From positions 307,180 to 371,179 of the forward strand of contig NZ_QUNG01000003.1 in assembly GCF_003387375.1 (NCBI RefSeq): a stretch of 64,000 nt of DNA, read 5' to 3'. Positions 26,211 to 34,595 of this stretch are shown piece by piece (within the stretch, counting starts at the first letter, position 1; each line of letters starts with the position of its first letter). Source of the DNA: Marinomonas pollencensis. Lineage in GTDB: Bacteria; Pseudomonadota; Gammaproteobacteria; Pseudomonadales; Marinomonadaceae. Both the position numbers and the translations under genes were made by a program. Below the pieces are notes generated by a model. It had not been told where the DNA came from. It worked only from the letters and a program-made list of their open reading frames with translations, and did no database searches.

Positions 26211-27569
26211 TCAAACTCCTATCCAGCCTGCGAGAGTGATAATAACCAGCACAGGAATACTGATATATTTCAATATGTTATACCAAATATGAAAGTGACC
26301 TACTTGGCGGGTAATCATTTCGTTACGCAATACGGTACGGGGGATAAACCAAGCCACTAAAAGCGACAATAAAATAGCCCCCAATGGCAACATAATTAAT
26401 GACGTTAGCTTATCAAGTAGCTCAAAGAAATTTAGCCCAAACAACACCTTGCTGTCCCAGTGATTGAAGGATAACAGCACTGCAATACCAATAAACCAAA
26501 CCGCGCCGCCTAACAGCAACGCTGCTTTAAAACGCGCAATGTAAAACTTCTCATGCAGCCAAGCCACAAACAGCTCTAACATAGAAATCGCAGAGGTCAG
26601 TGCTGCTATCACCAACAATAGGAAGAAGAATCCTCCAACAAGTTGACCAGCAGGCAAACTCCCAAAAATGATGGGCAAAGAAACAAAGGCTAAACTTGGG
26701 CCTGAGTCTAGATCAATATGGAAGGCAAAGGCTAAAGGAAAGATCACCAAACAAGCCAATACCGCAACAATAAGATCAATAGCAACCACTGCCGAACAAG
26801 CGCGCGCAATCGACATTCGCTTGCTCATATAAGCGCCATAGGCGAACATTGCCCCCATACCGACACTCAAGCTAAATAAAGCATGACCGACGGCAGACAA
26901 CACCACGCCAAAAGTAACATCTTGCCAAGACCAGCGGAATAAGAAGTGGATCGCTTTCAACGAATATCCTTCTTCCAGTGAAAAGCCCGCCAGTAATAAC
27001 AAAACGACAATCAGAACAGGCAATAAAATCCGTACCAATGCCGCTAAGCCTCGCGTGACAGACTGTCCAACGGTGAGTATAACCAAGGCAACAAAAATCG
27101 AATGCCACAATAGCATTTCACCTGGCGAGGCCAATAGATGGTCAAACATACGCACAGCATCAACCTGCGATATATTCACAAAATCGCCAGATATCGCCCT
27201 TTCTAGGTAACCAATAGACCAACCTGCAATGACACTATAAAAGGTCAAAATTAAAAAACCTGTTAACCCAGCAATCCAAGGAACAAGCACCCAAAAACGG
27301 CTTATAACCCGGCGTTCGCTCAGATCATTGATGGTATCGATGGGATTGGAGCGGACCGTTCTGCCTAACGCCACTTCTGCCATTAAAATCGGTAAGCCAA
27401 CCAACAATAAGCAGGCACAATAAATGAGCAAAAATGCCCCACCACCATTTTCACCAATGAGGTATGGAAATTTCCAAATATTTCCCAAGCCAACAGCTGA
27501 TCCGCTCGCGGCAAAAATAAATATCCACGGACTAGACCATATACCTTGTAAACATCGACTTTCGGGCAT
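26211..27569 (-). CDS. sodium-dependent transporter, NSS (SNF) family
   Basis: 452 residues, about 11-12 membrane helices. Helix 1 carries IFAASGSAVGLGNIWKFPYL, the unwound Na+/substrate-binding segment of LeuT-fold NSS transporters, followed by NGGGAFLLIY and PILMAEVALGR. Bacterial members import amino acids with Na+. The substrate is unknown. It leads an operon with ratA and rnfH, an unusual linkage for ratA-rnfH. Na+ coupling fits the Mrp Na+ extruder elsewhere in the window (inference). Confidence 0.9.
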   Translation of the reverse strand: MPESRCLQGIWSSPWIFIFAASGSAVGLGNIWKFPYLIGENGGGAFLLIYCACLLLVGLPILMAEVALGRTVRSNPIDTINDLSERRVISRFWVLVPWIAGLTGFLILTFYSVIAGWSIGYLERAISGDFVNISQVDAVRMFDHLLASPGEMLLWHSIFVALVILTVGQSVTRGLAALVRILLPVLIVVLLLLAGFSLEEGYSLKAIHFLFRWSWQDVTFGVVLSAVGHALFSLSVGMGAMFAYGAYMSKRMSIARACSAVVAIDLIVAVLACLVIFPLAFAFHIDLDSGPSLAFVSLPIIFGSLPAGQLVGGFFFLLLVIAALTSAISMLELFVAWLHEKFYIARFKAALLLGGAVWFIGIAVLLSFNHWDSKVLFGLNFFELLDKLTSLIMLPLGAILLSLLVAWFIPRTVLRNEMITRQVGHFHIWYNILKYISIPVLVIITLAGWIGV

Positions 27570-27748
27570 AAATTTAGCTCTTACTACTCAGTAGCGTTTA
27601 GATAATGAAAGATGAGAAGATGACTCTGTGGGCCAACCCTAGCTCATCACTATAAATTTATTTACTGGGTGTGAATTTTCTAACATTAAGGCGCATACCT
27701 CAAGAAAAGCATAGGTTTTTGCCGCTATCGACCGTATAATTTCCAACT

Positions 27749-28228
27749 ATGAGTAAAGTAAAGAAAAAATCCAATAGCACGGGCACTATCGCGCTTAATA
27801 AACGTGCAAAATTTGACTACTTCGTTGACCAGAAGTTCGAAGCGGGACTTGTGCTATCTGGCTGGGAAGTAAAAAGCCTACGCGAAGGTAAAGGCCAATT
27901 AGTTGACTCCTTCGTTATCATTCACCAAAACGAAGCATGGCTTGTTGGGGCGCGTATAACGCCACTATTAAGTGCCTCTACCCACGTTGTATGTGAGCCG
28001 ATGCGTCAGCGAAAACTGCTGCTTAATCGCAAAGAGCTGGACAAAATCATCCAGGTTACCGAACAAAAAGGTAAAACCTGTGCGGCCATGGCGCTGTACT
28101 GGAAAGGCAATAAAATCAAATGTGAAGTTGCCCTAGTGACGGGTAAAAAAGACCACGATAAACGCGGTACTGAGCGAGATCGTGACTGGTCACGAGATAA
28201 AGAACGTTTGATGAAGCACAGCACCTAA
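27749..28228 (+). CDS. smpB: SsrA-binding protein SmpB
   Basis: 159 residues, normal length. It starts with basic [19 protein letters not shown], then [20 protein letters not shown] and [13 protein letters not shown]. The basic C-terminal tail [22 protein letters not shown] occupies the empty mRNA channel during trans-translation. It is encoded just upstream of its RNA partner ssrA. Confidence 0.97.
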   Translation: MSKVKKKSNSTGTIALNKRAKFDYFVDQKFEAGLVLSGWEVKSLREGKGQLVDSFVIIHQNEAWLVGARITPLLSASTHVVCEPMRQRKLLLNRKELDKIIQVTEQKGKTCAAMALYWKGNKIKCEVALVTGKKDHDKRGTERDRDWSRDKERLMKHST

Positions 28229-28341
28229 TTCTTATCCGCTCAACTCAAGGTAAACTGAGCTAAGCAAATAAGAAGAAAGCACATAGATAACGGTTATCTC
28301 TAGCGCAAACACCTTGTTTCCGCTAGAATAACAACAACTTT

Positions 28342-28703
28342 GGGGATGACTTGGTTTCGACGCCGGTTACAAACCCTGAGGTGCATGTCGAGAGTGATGC
28401 GTGATCTCGTAAATCCCCCGCATCAATTTTATAGTCGCAAACGACGAAAACTACGCTTTAGCAGCCTAAACCGCTGCTAGTGTGCTGCCCTCAGGTTGCT
28501 TGTAGCCAGAGACTCTGCAGTATCATAAATTACAAGATGCTAACTGATGCCCCGCCTAGGGATAAGGTTCTAAGATTAAGTAGGCTCGCCATTAACACCC
28601 TGTCCTTCGGGCGGTTCGTGGTCAAATAATAGAAGTGACTAAGCATGTAGAGCCGATGGCAGAGGACTGGCGGACGGGGGTTCGACCCCCCCCATCTCCA
28701 CCA
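28342..28703 (+). ncRNA. ssrA: transfer-messenger RNA (tmRNA)
   Basis: Begins GGGGATGACTTGGTTTCGAC and ends ...CATCTCCACCA. GGGGAUG pairs with CAUCUCC to form the acceptor stem, followed by A and CCA; the T-arm GGGGTTCGACCCC is near the 3' end. The resume codon starts at 28437 and the tag reads ANDENYALAA, then TAA (28467-28469). It rescues stalled ribosomes with SmpB. A TAGAAT box at 28324 fits a -10 element. The 3' end is the integration site of a small element and is duplicated at 31860. The last ~27 bases lie within the 66-bp repeat. Confidence 0.97.
28437..28469 (+). other. tmRNA tag reading frame
   Basis: GCA AAC GAC GAA AAC TAC GCT TTA GCA GCC TAA encodes ANDENYALAA, identical to the E. 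coli tag, whose terminal ALAA is recognised by ClpXP. Confidence 0.95.
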
Positions 28704-28742
28704 ATCACCAGCGTAAGCCCCGTTTTTCGGGGCTTTCGTGTA
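28677..28742 (+). repeat. left attachment repeat (attL) in the ssrA 3' end
   Basis: 66 bases spanning the ssrA T-arm, acceptor end and terminator recur exactly at 31860-31925. Similarity then continues to 28770 with only two mismatches. This is the footprint of integration into the 3' end of a tmRNA gene. Confidence 0.93.
28715..28737 (+). terminator. terminator of ssrA
   Basis: AAGCCCCG / CGGGGCTT around TTTTT, 12 bases after the CCA end. It is copied with the attachment repeat at the right end. Confidence 0.8.
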
Positions 28743-28935
28743 CCTGAAGGGCTGGAAACCTTCACCAGCCATGAACGCCTATTACACCTATCGCGCCATA
28801 ACTAGCCATATCAAAAAATACACCTTCTTCAATAAATTGCTTTTTAACAGGACAAAACCCTCCGGAAACAGATAACATTCAAGCTATCCAACAAACAGGT
28901 GGTAATAATCATCAAACCTAGGATAGAGCGCACTC

Positions 28936-29268
28936 ATGGAATCAGAGCACATCGACCAATATTGGACCTTTCTAACACCTTGGTTAAAACAGCCAAGCAT
29001 CCCAGCAAAGCAGAAAGTCGCCATTTATCCCCATAATGATTCCTTAGTGATCGACAAGACCAAAGACACGGTAACCAGTGATGGCGGCGTGTATGTCATC
29101 AACTATGACGGGGAACTGTTCGTTAAACGAGTACAAAAACAGTTAGATGGATTGGTGGCAATCACCTCAGACAACAAGAATTACCAACCAATGACAATAC
29201 CGCTAGAAGGCTTAGCAAAACTTAAAATAATTGGCCGTGTCGTGTGGTCAGGCCATCCGATGATTTAG
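28936..29268 (+). CDS. truncated S24 (CI/LexA-like) repressor C-terminal domain
   Basis: 110 residues. The second half, GGVYVINYDGELFVKRVQ... to KIIGRVVWSGHPMI, is the C-terminal core of phage-repressor S24 peptidases, including the general-base Lys in FVKRV. The helix-turn-helix domain is absent, and the segment that should carry the catalytic Ser (GDSMxP) is missing: the sequence passes from PHND directly to SLVIDKTK. It cannot be an autocleaving DNA-binding repressor. It may be a remnant or retain a dimerisation role. A possible ribosome site exists and the next gene follows ten bases later. Confidence 0.75.
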   Translation: MESEHIDQYWTFLTPWLKQPSIPAKQKVAIYPHNDSLVIDKTKDTVTSDGGVYVINYDGELFVKRVQKQLDGLVAITSDNKNYQPMTIPLEGLAKLKIIGRVVWSGHPMI

Positions 29269-29278
29269 GGAGTACATC

Positions 29279-29869
29279 ATGATAAAAATTCTTGTAGTTA
29301 TTTCTTTAATACTCATTGTTACTTTTATTGTTGGAATATCATGTTTAGGGTTAAATCCAGACAAAAACTTCTATTTTAGCTCTGCAGCATTATTTATAAG
29401 TTTCATGTCTATTTCATACAACATAATAAAAGACAAAAAAAATAAAGAAGACACATACAAACCTGAAATTTTCATAGATAAACTAGAATACATAAAAAAA
29501 TACGATGACCTTTCCGATAATGAGGTAGGCACTTTCTCATTAGTAAAAGGAGAGATTATAAACTTAGGAAATCATGCGATAGATATTAAAATCCAAACTT
29601 TATGTTTAGATAAAAAAATAATATCAGAGCAAAAAATACAATACCTTGAAAAAAATCGACACTTAAAAATACATCTAAAAAATATCGAATCTGAACCGGA
29701 TCCAACTACAATAAAAATAAAATTCAAAGATTTAAAAGAAAATAAAAAAGAATTAAAATACGAGATTAAATTAAATGAACTTTTTTCTGAACCTGATCCT
29801 AGTGATGATGACAATGAACATAAAGGAACTGAATATTTTTCAGTTGAAATAATGAAGGCATCTCGCTGA
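29279..29869 (+). CDS. AT-rich two-helix membrane protein, element cargo
   Basis: 196 residues, no family recognised. Two hydrophobic helices (about 3-24 and 33-50) are followed by a charged KDKKNKED turn. A cytoplasmic domain (about 60-196) follows, rich in Lys, Ile and Glu, with alternating beta-like segments (GEIINLGNHAIDIKIQTLCL, LKIHLKNIE). The C-terminus is acidic (EPDPSDDDNE). GGGAG lies six bases before the ATG. Its stop codon overlaps the integrase start (TGATG), so the two are translationally coupled. Base composition is far more A/T-rich than the integrase, suggesting separate acquisition. Confidence 0.75.
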   Translation: MIKILVVISLILIVTFIVGISCLGLNPDKNFYFSSAALFISFMSISYNIIKDKKNKEDTYKPEIFIDKLEYIKKYDDLSDNEVGTFSLVKGEIINLGNHAIDIKIQTLCLDKKIISEQKIQYLEKNRHLKIHLKNIESEPDPTTIKIKFKDLKENKKELKYEIKLNELFSEPDPSDDDNEHKGTEYFSVEIMKASR

Positions 29870-30876
29870 TGGTTATTAAAAAGATCTCTTCAGGCTACGA
29901 AGTCCGTTTTCGTGTGAATGGCAGTGGTAGTCGTGAACATAGGAAAGTGTTTCCGACTAAGGCCGAGTGTGAGCGGTTCCAGCGTTACACCATTGCACAG
30001 TTTGAAACCCAATCAGACGAAAAACCATGGCTAGAAAAAACTAAAGACATGCGCCGCTTGTCTGAGTTGGTGGAACTATGGGACGATACACACGGTCACT
30101 TCTTACGCGATGGCAAACGCCGTAAAAGCAAACTCTTGATGATAGCCAACGAGCTAGGCGACCCCGCAGGCTCAAGCCTTACCCGCCTGGAGTACACCCG
30201 CTGGCGTACCCAACGATCTAAAGAAGGCAAAAGCCCAAAGACATTAAATAACGATCTTGGTTATCTGTCATCCATGTTTAACACGCTGGTAAAGGCTGAG
30301 GAAATCCACTACCCCAACCCACTGGCCGACATAGACAACGTGCGAGTACCAGAGCGTGAACTGTCTTACCTAACTAATGACCAGATAACCGAACTACTAG
30401 ACGAAGCCAAACGAGGCGACAACAAACACGTCTATCTGATTACAAAAATATCCCTATCAACAGGCGCGCGTTGGGGTGAGGCCGAAGGACTGACAACTCA
30501 AAGAGTACGAAACAACAAGGTCAGTTTTACCGACACCAAAAGCGGTAAAAATAGAAGCGTTCCGATCACACCGGAGCTATATAAAGAAATCCACGAACAC
30601 GCAAAATTGACCAGGGGGAATAAGATATTTACTCCGTCAATTTCCAGCTTTAGACGCGCCCTAAAAAGAACAACCATTGAACTCCCCAAAGGCCAAGCCG
30701 CCCACGTATTACGGCATACATTCGCCAGCCACTTTATAATGAACGGCGGTAACATCTTAACCTTACAAAAGGTGCTCGGCCATAGTGACATAAAAATGAC
30801 CATGCGCTACGCACATCTAGCCCCCGACTTCCTAGAAGAAGCTACAAGACTAAATCCAATATCTAAAGGAATATGA
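29869..30876 (+). CDS. tyrosine recombinase / phage-type integrase
   Basis: 335 residues. The N-terminal arm-binding part (about 1-60) is followed by a SAM-like core-binding domain (about 65-150) and the catalytic domain (about 165-330). The catalytic residues are intact: Arg201 in STGARWGEAEGL, His279 and Arg282 in AAHVLRHTFASHF, His305 in VLGHSDIKMT and the nucleophile Tyr314 in MRYAHLAP. It integrates the element at the ssrA 3' end, judging from the flanking repeats. It is the third gene of the four-gene unit, not at the end next to an attachment site as is usual. Confidence 0.95.
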   Translation: MVIKKISSGYEVRFRVNGSGSREHRKVFPTKAECERFQRYTIAQFETQSDEKPWLEKTKDMRRLSELVELWDDTHGHFLRDGKRRKSKLLMIANELGDPAGSSLTRLEYTRWRTQRSKEGKSPKTLNNDLGYLSSMFNTLVKAEEIHYPNPLADIDNVRVPERELSYLTNDQITELLDEAKRGDNKHVYLITKISLSTGARWGEAEGLTTQRVRNNKVSFTDTKSGKNRSVPITPELYKEIHEHAKLTRGNKIFTPSISSFRRALKRTTIELPKGQAAHVLRHTFASHFIMNGGNILTLQKVLGHSDIKMTMRYAHLAPDFLEEATRLNPISKGI

Positions 30877-31776
30877 ATGATAGACTCAAACTTTTATATT
30901 GCCATCATTACTATCAATGTAGGAGTAATAACTCTTTTCTCTACAGTTTTGGCCGCTAAATACTTCTATTTTGAAAACAAAGCAAAAGAAAGGATTTGCG
31001 AAGATATAAACAACATAAAAGAAATAGGGTTTAGAACATTTAAAAGCACTGGGGAATTAAAAACAGACAAAAAAACTAACAACATAAAAGAAGATTATAA
31101 TTTTGAGCACAACCTATTAAACCTAAGAAAAGTAGTAATGAAGAACAGAGAGTCTATTACTTCAAACCCCATTGAACTACATGGAGTATTCGAAAGTTTT
31201 ACTTCTATATTTTATAACAACGTTTTATTTGACATAAAAATAAAAAAACACCATCTTAGAAACATAAAACTGGAACATCTTTTTGAAATAGAAAATTTAA
31301 TTGAATTAAAAAGAAGACTGTCAAAAAAAAGATATATTATAGAGTCTACTTTACTGTATTTAGACACCCATAGCTTGCACACAAAATTCACATTAAATGA
31401 AATTATAGAGCACTTCGTATCAGAGAATGAAAGTTTAAAAATAAAATCAAACATAATAAAAAGCTTACAAAATGAAATGAGAGGTTTCAGCAAAGAAATT
31501 CTAGAAGTAATAATATCTTTAGAAAAAACAATAAATTATATAAATTTAACAAAACTAAAGATCAAAGCTGACTCTTTAATTATAATTATCAGTTCTACAT
31601 TAGGAGTTCTGTTACCAATTTTTTTCTTATACCTACAAAATTCAAATTTAGATGTTTCCTCTTTTTATTCAATATTTTTGTTTCCCATTCTGTCTGCGGG
31701 TACTGTATTAACAACAATGTCATCATTTCTTAGCTTATACTTTAAACGACACACATCCGACACACCGAACCACTAA
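30877..31776 (+). CDS. AT-rich membrane protein with long cytoplasmic domain, element cargo
   Basis: 299 residues, no family recognised. One hydrophobic helix at about 5-27, then a ~200-residue Lys/Glu/Asn-rich helical region with coiled-coil character, then two closely spaced hydrophobic helices near the C-terminus (about 234-256 and 266-290) and a short His-rich tail. The start codon abuts the integrase stop. Like the 29279 gene it is very A/T-rich. Membrane-anchored proteins of this shape are common among phage-defence and interbacterial-competition genes, but nothing in the sequence proves such a role. Confidence 0.75.
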   Translation: MIDSNFYIAIITINVGVITLFSTVLAAKYFYFENKAKERICEDINNIKEIGFRTFKSTGELKTDKKTNNIKEDYNFEHNLLNLRKVVMKNRESITSNPIELHGVFESFTSIFYNNVLFDIKIKKHHLRNIKLEHLFEIENLIELKRRLSKKRYIIESTLLYLDTHSLHTKFTLNEIIEHFVSENESLKIKSNIIKSLQNEMRGFSKEILEVIISLEKTINYINLTKLKIKADSLIIIISSTLGVLLPIFFLYLQNSNLDVSSFYSIFLFPILSAGTVLTTMSSFLSLYFKRHTSDTPNH

Positions 31777-31859
31777 AAAAGACCAAAAATACTGTATAAA
31801 AACACAGCATATATATCCTTATAATTCAATAACTTACTGATTTATAAAGATTTTTATAT

Positions 31860-31925
31860 GGGGTTCGACCCCCCCCATCTCCACCAATCACCAGCGTAAG
31901 CCCCGTTTTTCGGGGCTTTCGTGTA
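31860..31925 (+). repeat. right attachment repeat (attR), copy of the ssrA 3' end
   Basis: Exact copy of 28677-28742, beginning within the tmRNA T-arm. The bases before it (tttataaagatttttatat) bear no relation to ssrA, so this is a 3'-end fragment, not a second tmRNA gene. Similarity continues to 31953 with two mismatches. Confidence 0.93.
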
Positions 31926-32129
31926 TCTGAAGGGCTGAAAACCTTCACCAGCCTTAAACGCCTTCTTGTGTTACCTATTCATGTTACTTAATAAGCACTC
32001 TTTTCTTGAGTCACTTCTTTGCACTGCTATTGAGCAGTAAAAAGTTAATAATGATGAGCGATGGCGGTGAACCAGTGCTTAGCAAAATCTTCAAGCGCTT
32101 CAGTTTTCATCAACTTAGGCTGACTGCTT
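31926..32129. other. region between attR and the sulfatase relic
   Basis: Starts with the imperfect tail of the attachment repeat. A further stretch on the minus strand (near 32050-32110) reads KTEALEDFAKHWFTA, possibly the eroded C-terminal end of the same sulfatase. Nothing else is recognised. Confidence 0.4.
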
Positions 32130-32580
32130 AACGGCCTGGCACTACAATTGATCTACAAGTACCGCTGCCCACTAATAGCCTAGGTATTTTAACTGCCTTA
32201 GTAGCCCCGCTTCCTCTCGCTTATATTCTCCACCTGCTAGCGTCACTATTCGTTTAGCTCTGCCTTCTATAAGGTAAGAAGAAAAGAGCTGCTGGGTTAT
32301 CACCAAACCTAGCTATTGTCCTAGAGAAAATACCTCATACTGCCCACTGAATATTACCCCAGTAGTTTCTGAGGTAATCTTTATCCACATGCTTCTCTGG
32401 TAATTTCACATACTCCACCAACAGATCCGGTGTCAGCCCTTTATCTATGCCTTCTCTTATTTTGTTAGAAACATACTGAAGAGTATCCCGCTGATTGATA
32501 AGCATACCTATCACTTGGGTTTTGTTCTCCACAGCCTTTGAGTCACGTTTTCTGCAGCACGCTGAGTCTGTGGCGTCACT
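32130..32580 (-). pseudogene. decayed alkyl/aryl-sulfatase (SdsA1/YjcS-like)
   Basis: The minus strand shows successive blocks of an alkylsulfatase: QYVSNKIREGIDKGLTPD and VKLPEKHVDKDYLRNYWGNI, then a TGA stop (32335-32337). It continues in frame as GIFSRTIARFGDNPAALF, frameshifts near 32265, and continues as RIVTLAGGEYKREEAG, then a TAG (32172-32174) and WAAVLVDQL. Both stops sit where the family has Arg and Gln codons, explainable by single C-to-T changes. The N-terminal metal-binding domain is missing. Family segments are compared from memory. Confidence 0.8.
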
Positions 32581-33020
32581 TGATTAGTCACGAACGATCA
32601 GCGTTTAGCGCCTTACGCTGTGGATAGATCTCTTTTGGGGACGTTTTATCGCTCTTATCCACACTCTGTCTAGGACCAACCCACTAAAAATGAGCTTCTA
32701 GCACTGCAAAGCCACCCGTTTTTACCTTCATCTCTGCATGGCGAAGCTGATAGAAAGTTTGTCCAAAACTTAACAAATTTTTAAAAATCTAATAAAAACA
32801 ATAACCTATATAAAAGCACTTTTTTATGCCTATTTTTCTATTCCTATGATGATAACAATCCGTGCTTATTTTCGAGGATATTGCATGGTTATTTGAATAA
32901 TTGAATGTAAAGTGACACTAAGCCTTGACCTCTTTTTATTTTTATATTCGATGTTATTATTTAAAACATGGAAACACAGCAGACAAACTGCTTAAACGAA
33001 TTATATTAAGGTGATTAATT

Positions 33021-33263
33021 ATGAATACTTTTACTAAAAGCGCTCTAACTTTCCTAGCGGCTTCTTCTATTGCTTCTGTTGCTTTAGCAGCACCAGGCGA
33101 TGCTACTTACGGTAAATCTCTACGTGGTGAAACTCATTATTTAGAGTCTCAATCACAAGAAATCAATGTTGGCATTGAAAACAATGCAGCATTCGCTCCT
33201 ACTATTAAAGCTTCTTCTGAAAACAGCCACCGCGCTGAATTCTTACAAAACAAGCTTAACTAA
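33021..33263 (+). CDS. small secreted protein, family copy 1
   Basis: 80 residues. The signal peptide (1-23) ends in ALA before APGDATYG, giving a mature protein of about 57 residues. No Cys and no membrane segment after the signal. The mature part has an N-terminal APGDATYGKSLRG, a variable middle (LESQSQEINVGIENNAAF) and an invariant tail ENSHRAEFLQNKLN. AAGGTG lies about eight bases before the ATG. Two paralogues follow in the same orientation. I recognise no family. Periplasmic or secreted; the conserved tail suggests a binding surface (inference). Confidence 0.85.
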   Translation: MNTFTKSALTFLAASSIASVALAAPGDATYGKSLRGETHYLESQSQEINVGIENNAAFAPTIKASSENSHRAEFLQNKLN

Positions 33264-33307
33264 GAAATAGGTAAGTATCGTTCTCAGAAAGAATGAAAGC
33301 CTTAATT

Positions 33308-33337
33308 AGCCAGCGTAGTTTCTACGCTGGCTTTTTC
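33308..33337 (+). terminator. terminator of peptide gene copy 1
   Basis: AGCCAGCGTAG / CTACGCTGGCT then TTTTTC. The inner pairs differ from copies 2 and 3 in a compensated way. Confidence 0.9.
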
Positions 33338-33857
33338 ATTTTAAGAACAGATAAAAATATTTTTATTGGCAGCACCTTTCTAAATAAGGTGAAGTGGCAT
33401 TAAAAAGAAGCCAATTAACTAGAGACTCTTCCCTATAGAATTAAAGCAACTATATAACTTTTATTCTATTTCAATCAAAAACCCTATAAAAATCGAGCCC
33501 TATAAATAAAATTAGCGTACGCTCTACCCTGTAGAATGGCTTATTTTATTAGCCTCAATAGAAGCGTCTAAGGAATACCCCTTATATTGCACACTTAAAA
33601 ACACCGCCAAAGCGAGCTTCCACTGCTTTTTTCCAAACAAATTCGGCTACCGCTGCCTTATTTCTTCAATATTTGATGATTCATACCCACGCTACACAAC
33701 AGAGCAGATAAGACACGCTGGTCACGCTTAAACTTCACCTTAATACCTTGTATTTAATATAGTTTATTGACAGCAAGTACTTACCAACTAAATGCATTTC
33801 AAGCCTATTTTGACGGTTAATCAAGCGCCTTTCACCAGGCTCTAGAAACATAAAAAT
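33338..33857. other. spacer between peptide copies 1 and 2
   Basis: About 500 bases, far longer than the ~100-base spacer between copies 2 and 3. Short open stretches on the minus strand are interrupted by stops. I recognise no gene, and it may be insertion debris. Confidence 0.45.
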
Positions 33858-34025
33858 ACAATCCATACTTATTTCTATAGATATTGCACTTTTGTTTGAA
33901 TAGTTGAATGTAAAGTGACAGATAGGCTTATGGTCTTTTTATTTATTTTTAAGCTGTTATTATTTAAAACATAGAAACACAGCAGACAATCTGCTTTAAA
34001 CTAAATTATATTAAGGTGATTAATA

Positions 34026-34268
34026 ATGAATACTTTTACTAAAAGCGTTGTAACTTTCCTAGCAGCTTCTTCTATCACTTCTGTTGCTTTAGCAGCGCCT
34101 GGTGATGCAACTTATGGTCAATCTACTCGCGGTCAAATTCACTCTTTAGAATCTCAAGCAAAAGAAGTTAATGTAAGCCTTGAAGATAATGCTGCATTTG
34201 CACCGACTATTAAAGCATCACAAGAAAACAGCCACCGCGCTGAATTCCTACAAAATAAACTTAACTAA
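34026..34268 (+). CDS. small secreted protein, family copy 2
   Basis: 80 residues, same architecture as the 33021 gene: signal peptide 1-23, mature APGDATYGQSTRG, and tail ENSHRAEFLQNKLN. It differs from copy 1 mainly at the middle of the mature part (QIHSLESQAKEVNVSLEDN against ETHYLESQSQEINVGIENN). The differences are mostly substitutions that keep length and charge pattern, so the protein is under selection. It has its own promoter, leader hairpin and terminator and therefore can be expressed independently. Confidence 0.85.
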   Translation: MNTFTKSVVTFLAASSITSVALAAPGDATYGQSTRGQIHSLESQAKEVNVSLEDNAAFAPTIKASQENSHRAEFLQNKLN

Positions 34269-34310
34269 GTTTAGAATTAATCATTCCAGTAAGAATGAAA
34301 CGCCTTAATA

Positions 34311-34341
34311 AGCCAGCATGATTCGTCATGCTGGCTTTTTC
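34311..34341 (+). terminator. terminator of peptide gene copy 2
   Basis: AGCCAGCATGA / TCATGCTGGCT around TTCG, then TTTTTC. Confidence 0.9.
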
Positions 34342-34595
34342 ATTTTATGCCTTCAAGAGCTCCCTGATAATCATCACCTATTAAATCAATAGAAATCGCG
34401 AATAGAAGAACTAAGACCAAAAACAATTAGACCTGTTCTTATTTTGATCAATATTTCATCGTTTTTTGATTAATCGAATATAAAGTGACACATAACCTTT
34501 TAGTCTTTTTATTTAATTTTAAAGTGTTAATATTTAAAACATAGAAACACAGCAGACAATCTGCTTTAAACTAAATTATATTAAGGTGATTAATT

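Larger units (their letters stand above)
28743..31859 (+). mobile_element. mini integrative element at ssrA (about 3.2 kb)
   Basis: Bracketed by the 66-bp direct repeats of the ssrA 3' end. It holds four rightward genes with gaps of 10 bases or less: an S24 repressor remnant, a membrane protein, a tyrosine integrase and a second membrane protein. The two membrane-protein genes are strikingly A/T-rich against the surrounding chromosome, a sign of foreign origin. No replication, capsid, conjugation or excisionase gene is visible, so it depends on a helper or is no longer mobile. The intact repeats and integrase argue that it is recent. Confidence 0.88.
32856..33337 (+). repeat. secreted-peptide cassette, copy 1
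   Basis: Unit of about 165 bases of conserved upstream DNA, an 80-codon gene and a terminator. The upstream part includes an extended -10 (TGTTATTAT, 32952-32960), the leader hairpin AGCAG/CTGCT (32979-32995 region), and the ribosome site AAGGTG. The terminator AGCCAGCGTAG / CTACGCTGGCT is at 33308-33332. It is repeated in order at 33858-34341 and about 34441-34915. Confidence 0.85.
33858..34341 (+). repeat. secreted-peptide cassette, copy 2
   Basis: Same layout as copy 1. Upstream conservation begins near 33858 (ACAATCCATACTTATTT). The extended -10 is TGTTATTAT (33955-33963), and the leader hairpin AGCAGA/TCTGCT (33981-33995) is one pair longer than in copy 1. Confidence 0.85.

Noticed and set aside
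28530..28772. 80-codon minus-strand open frame across the tmRNA gene
   Set aside because: It is antisense to ssrA, whose structure and tag are unmistakable, and has no ribosome site.
28342..31925. Second complete tmRNA or tRNA gene at 31860
   Set aside because: Only the T-arm, acceptor end and terminator are duplicated; the 5' acceptor strand and tag are missing.
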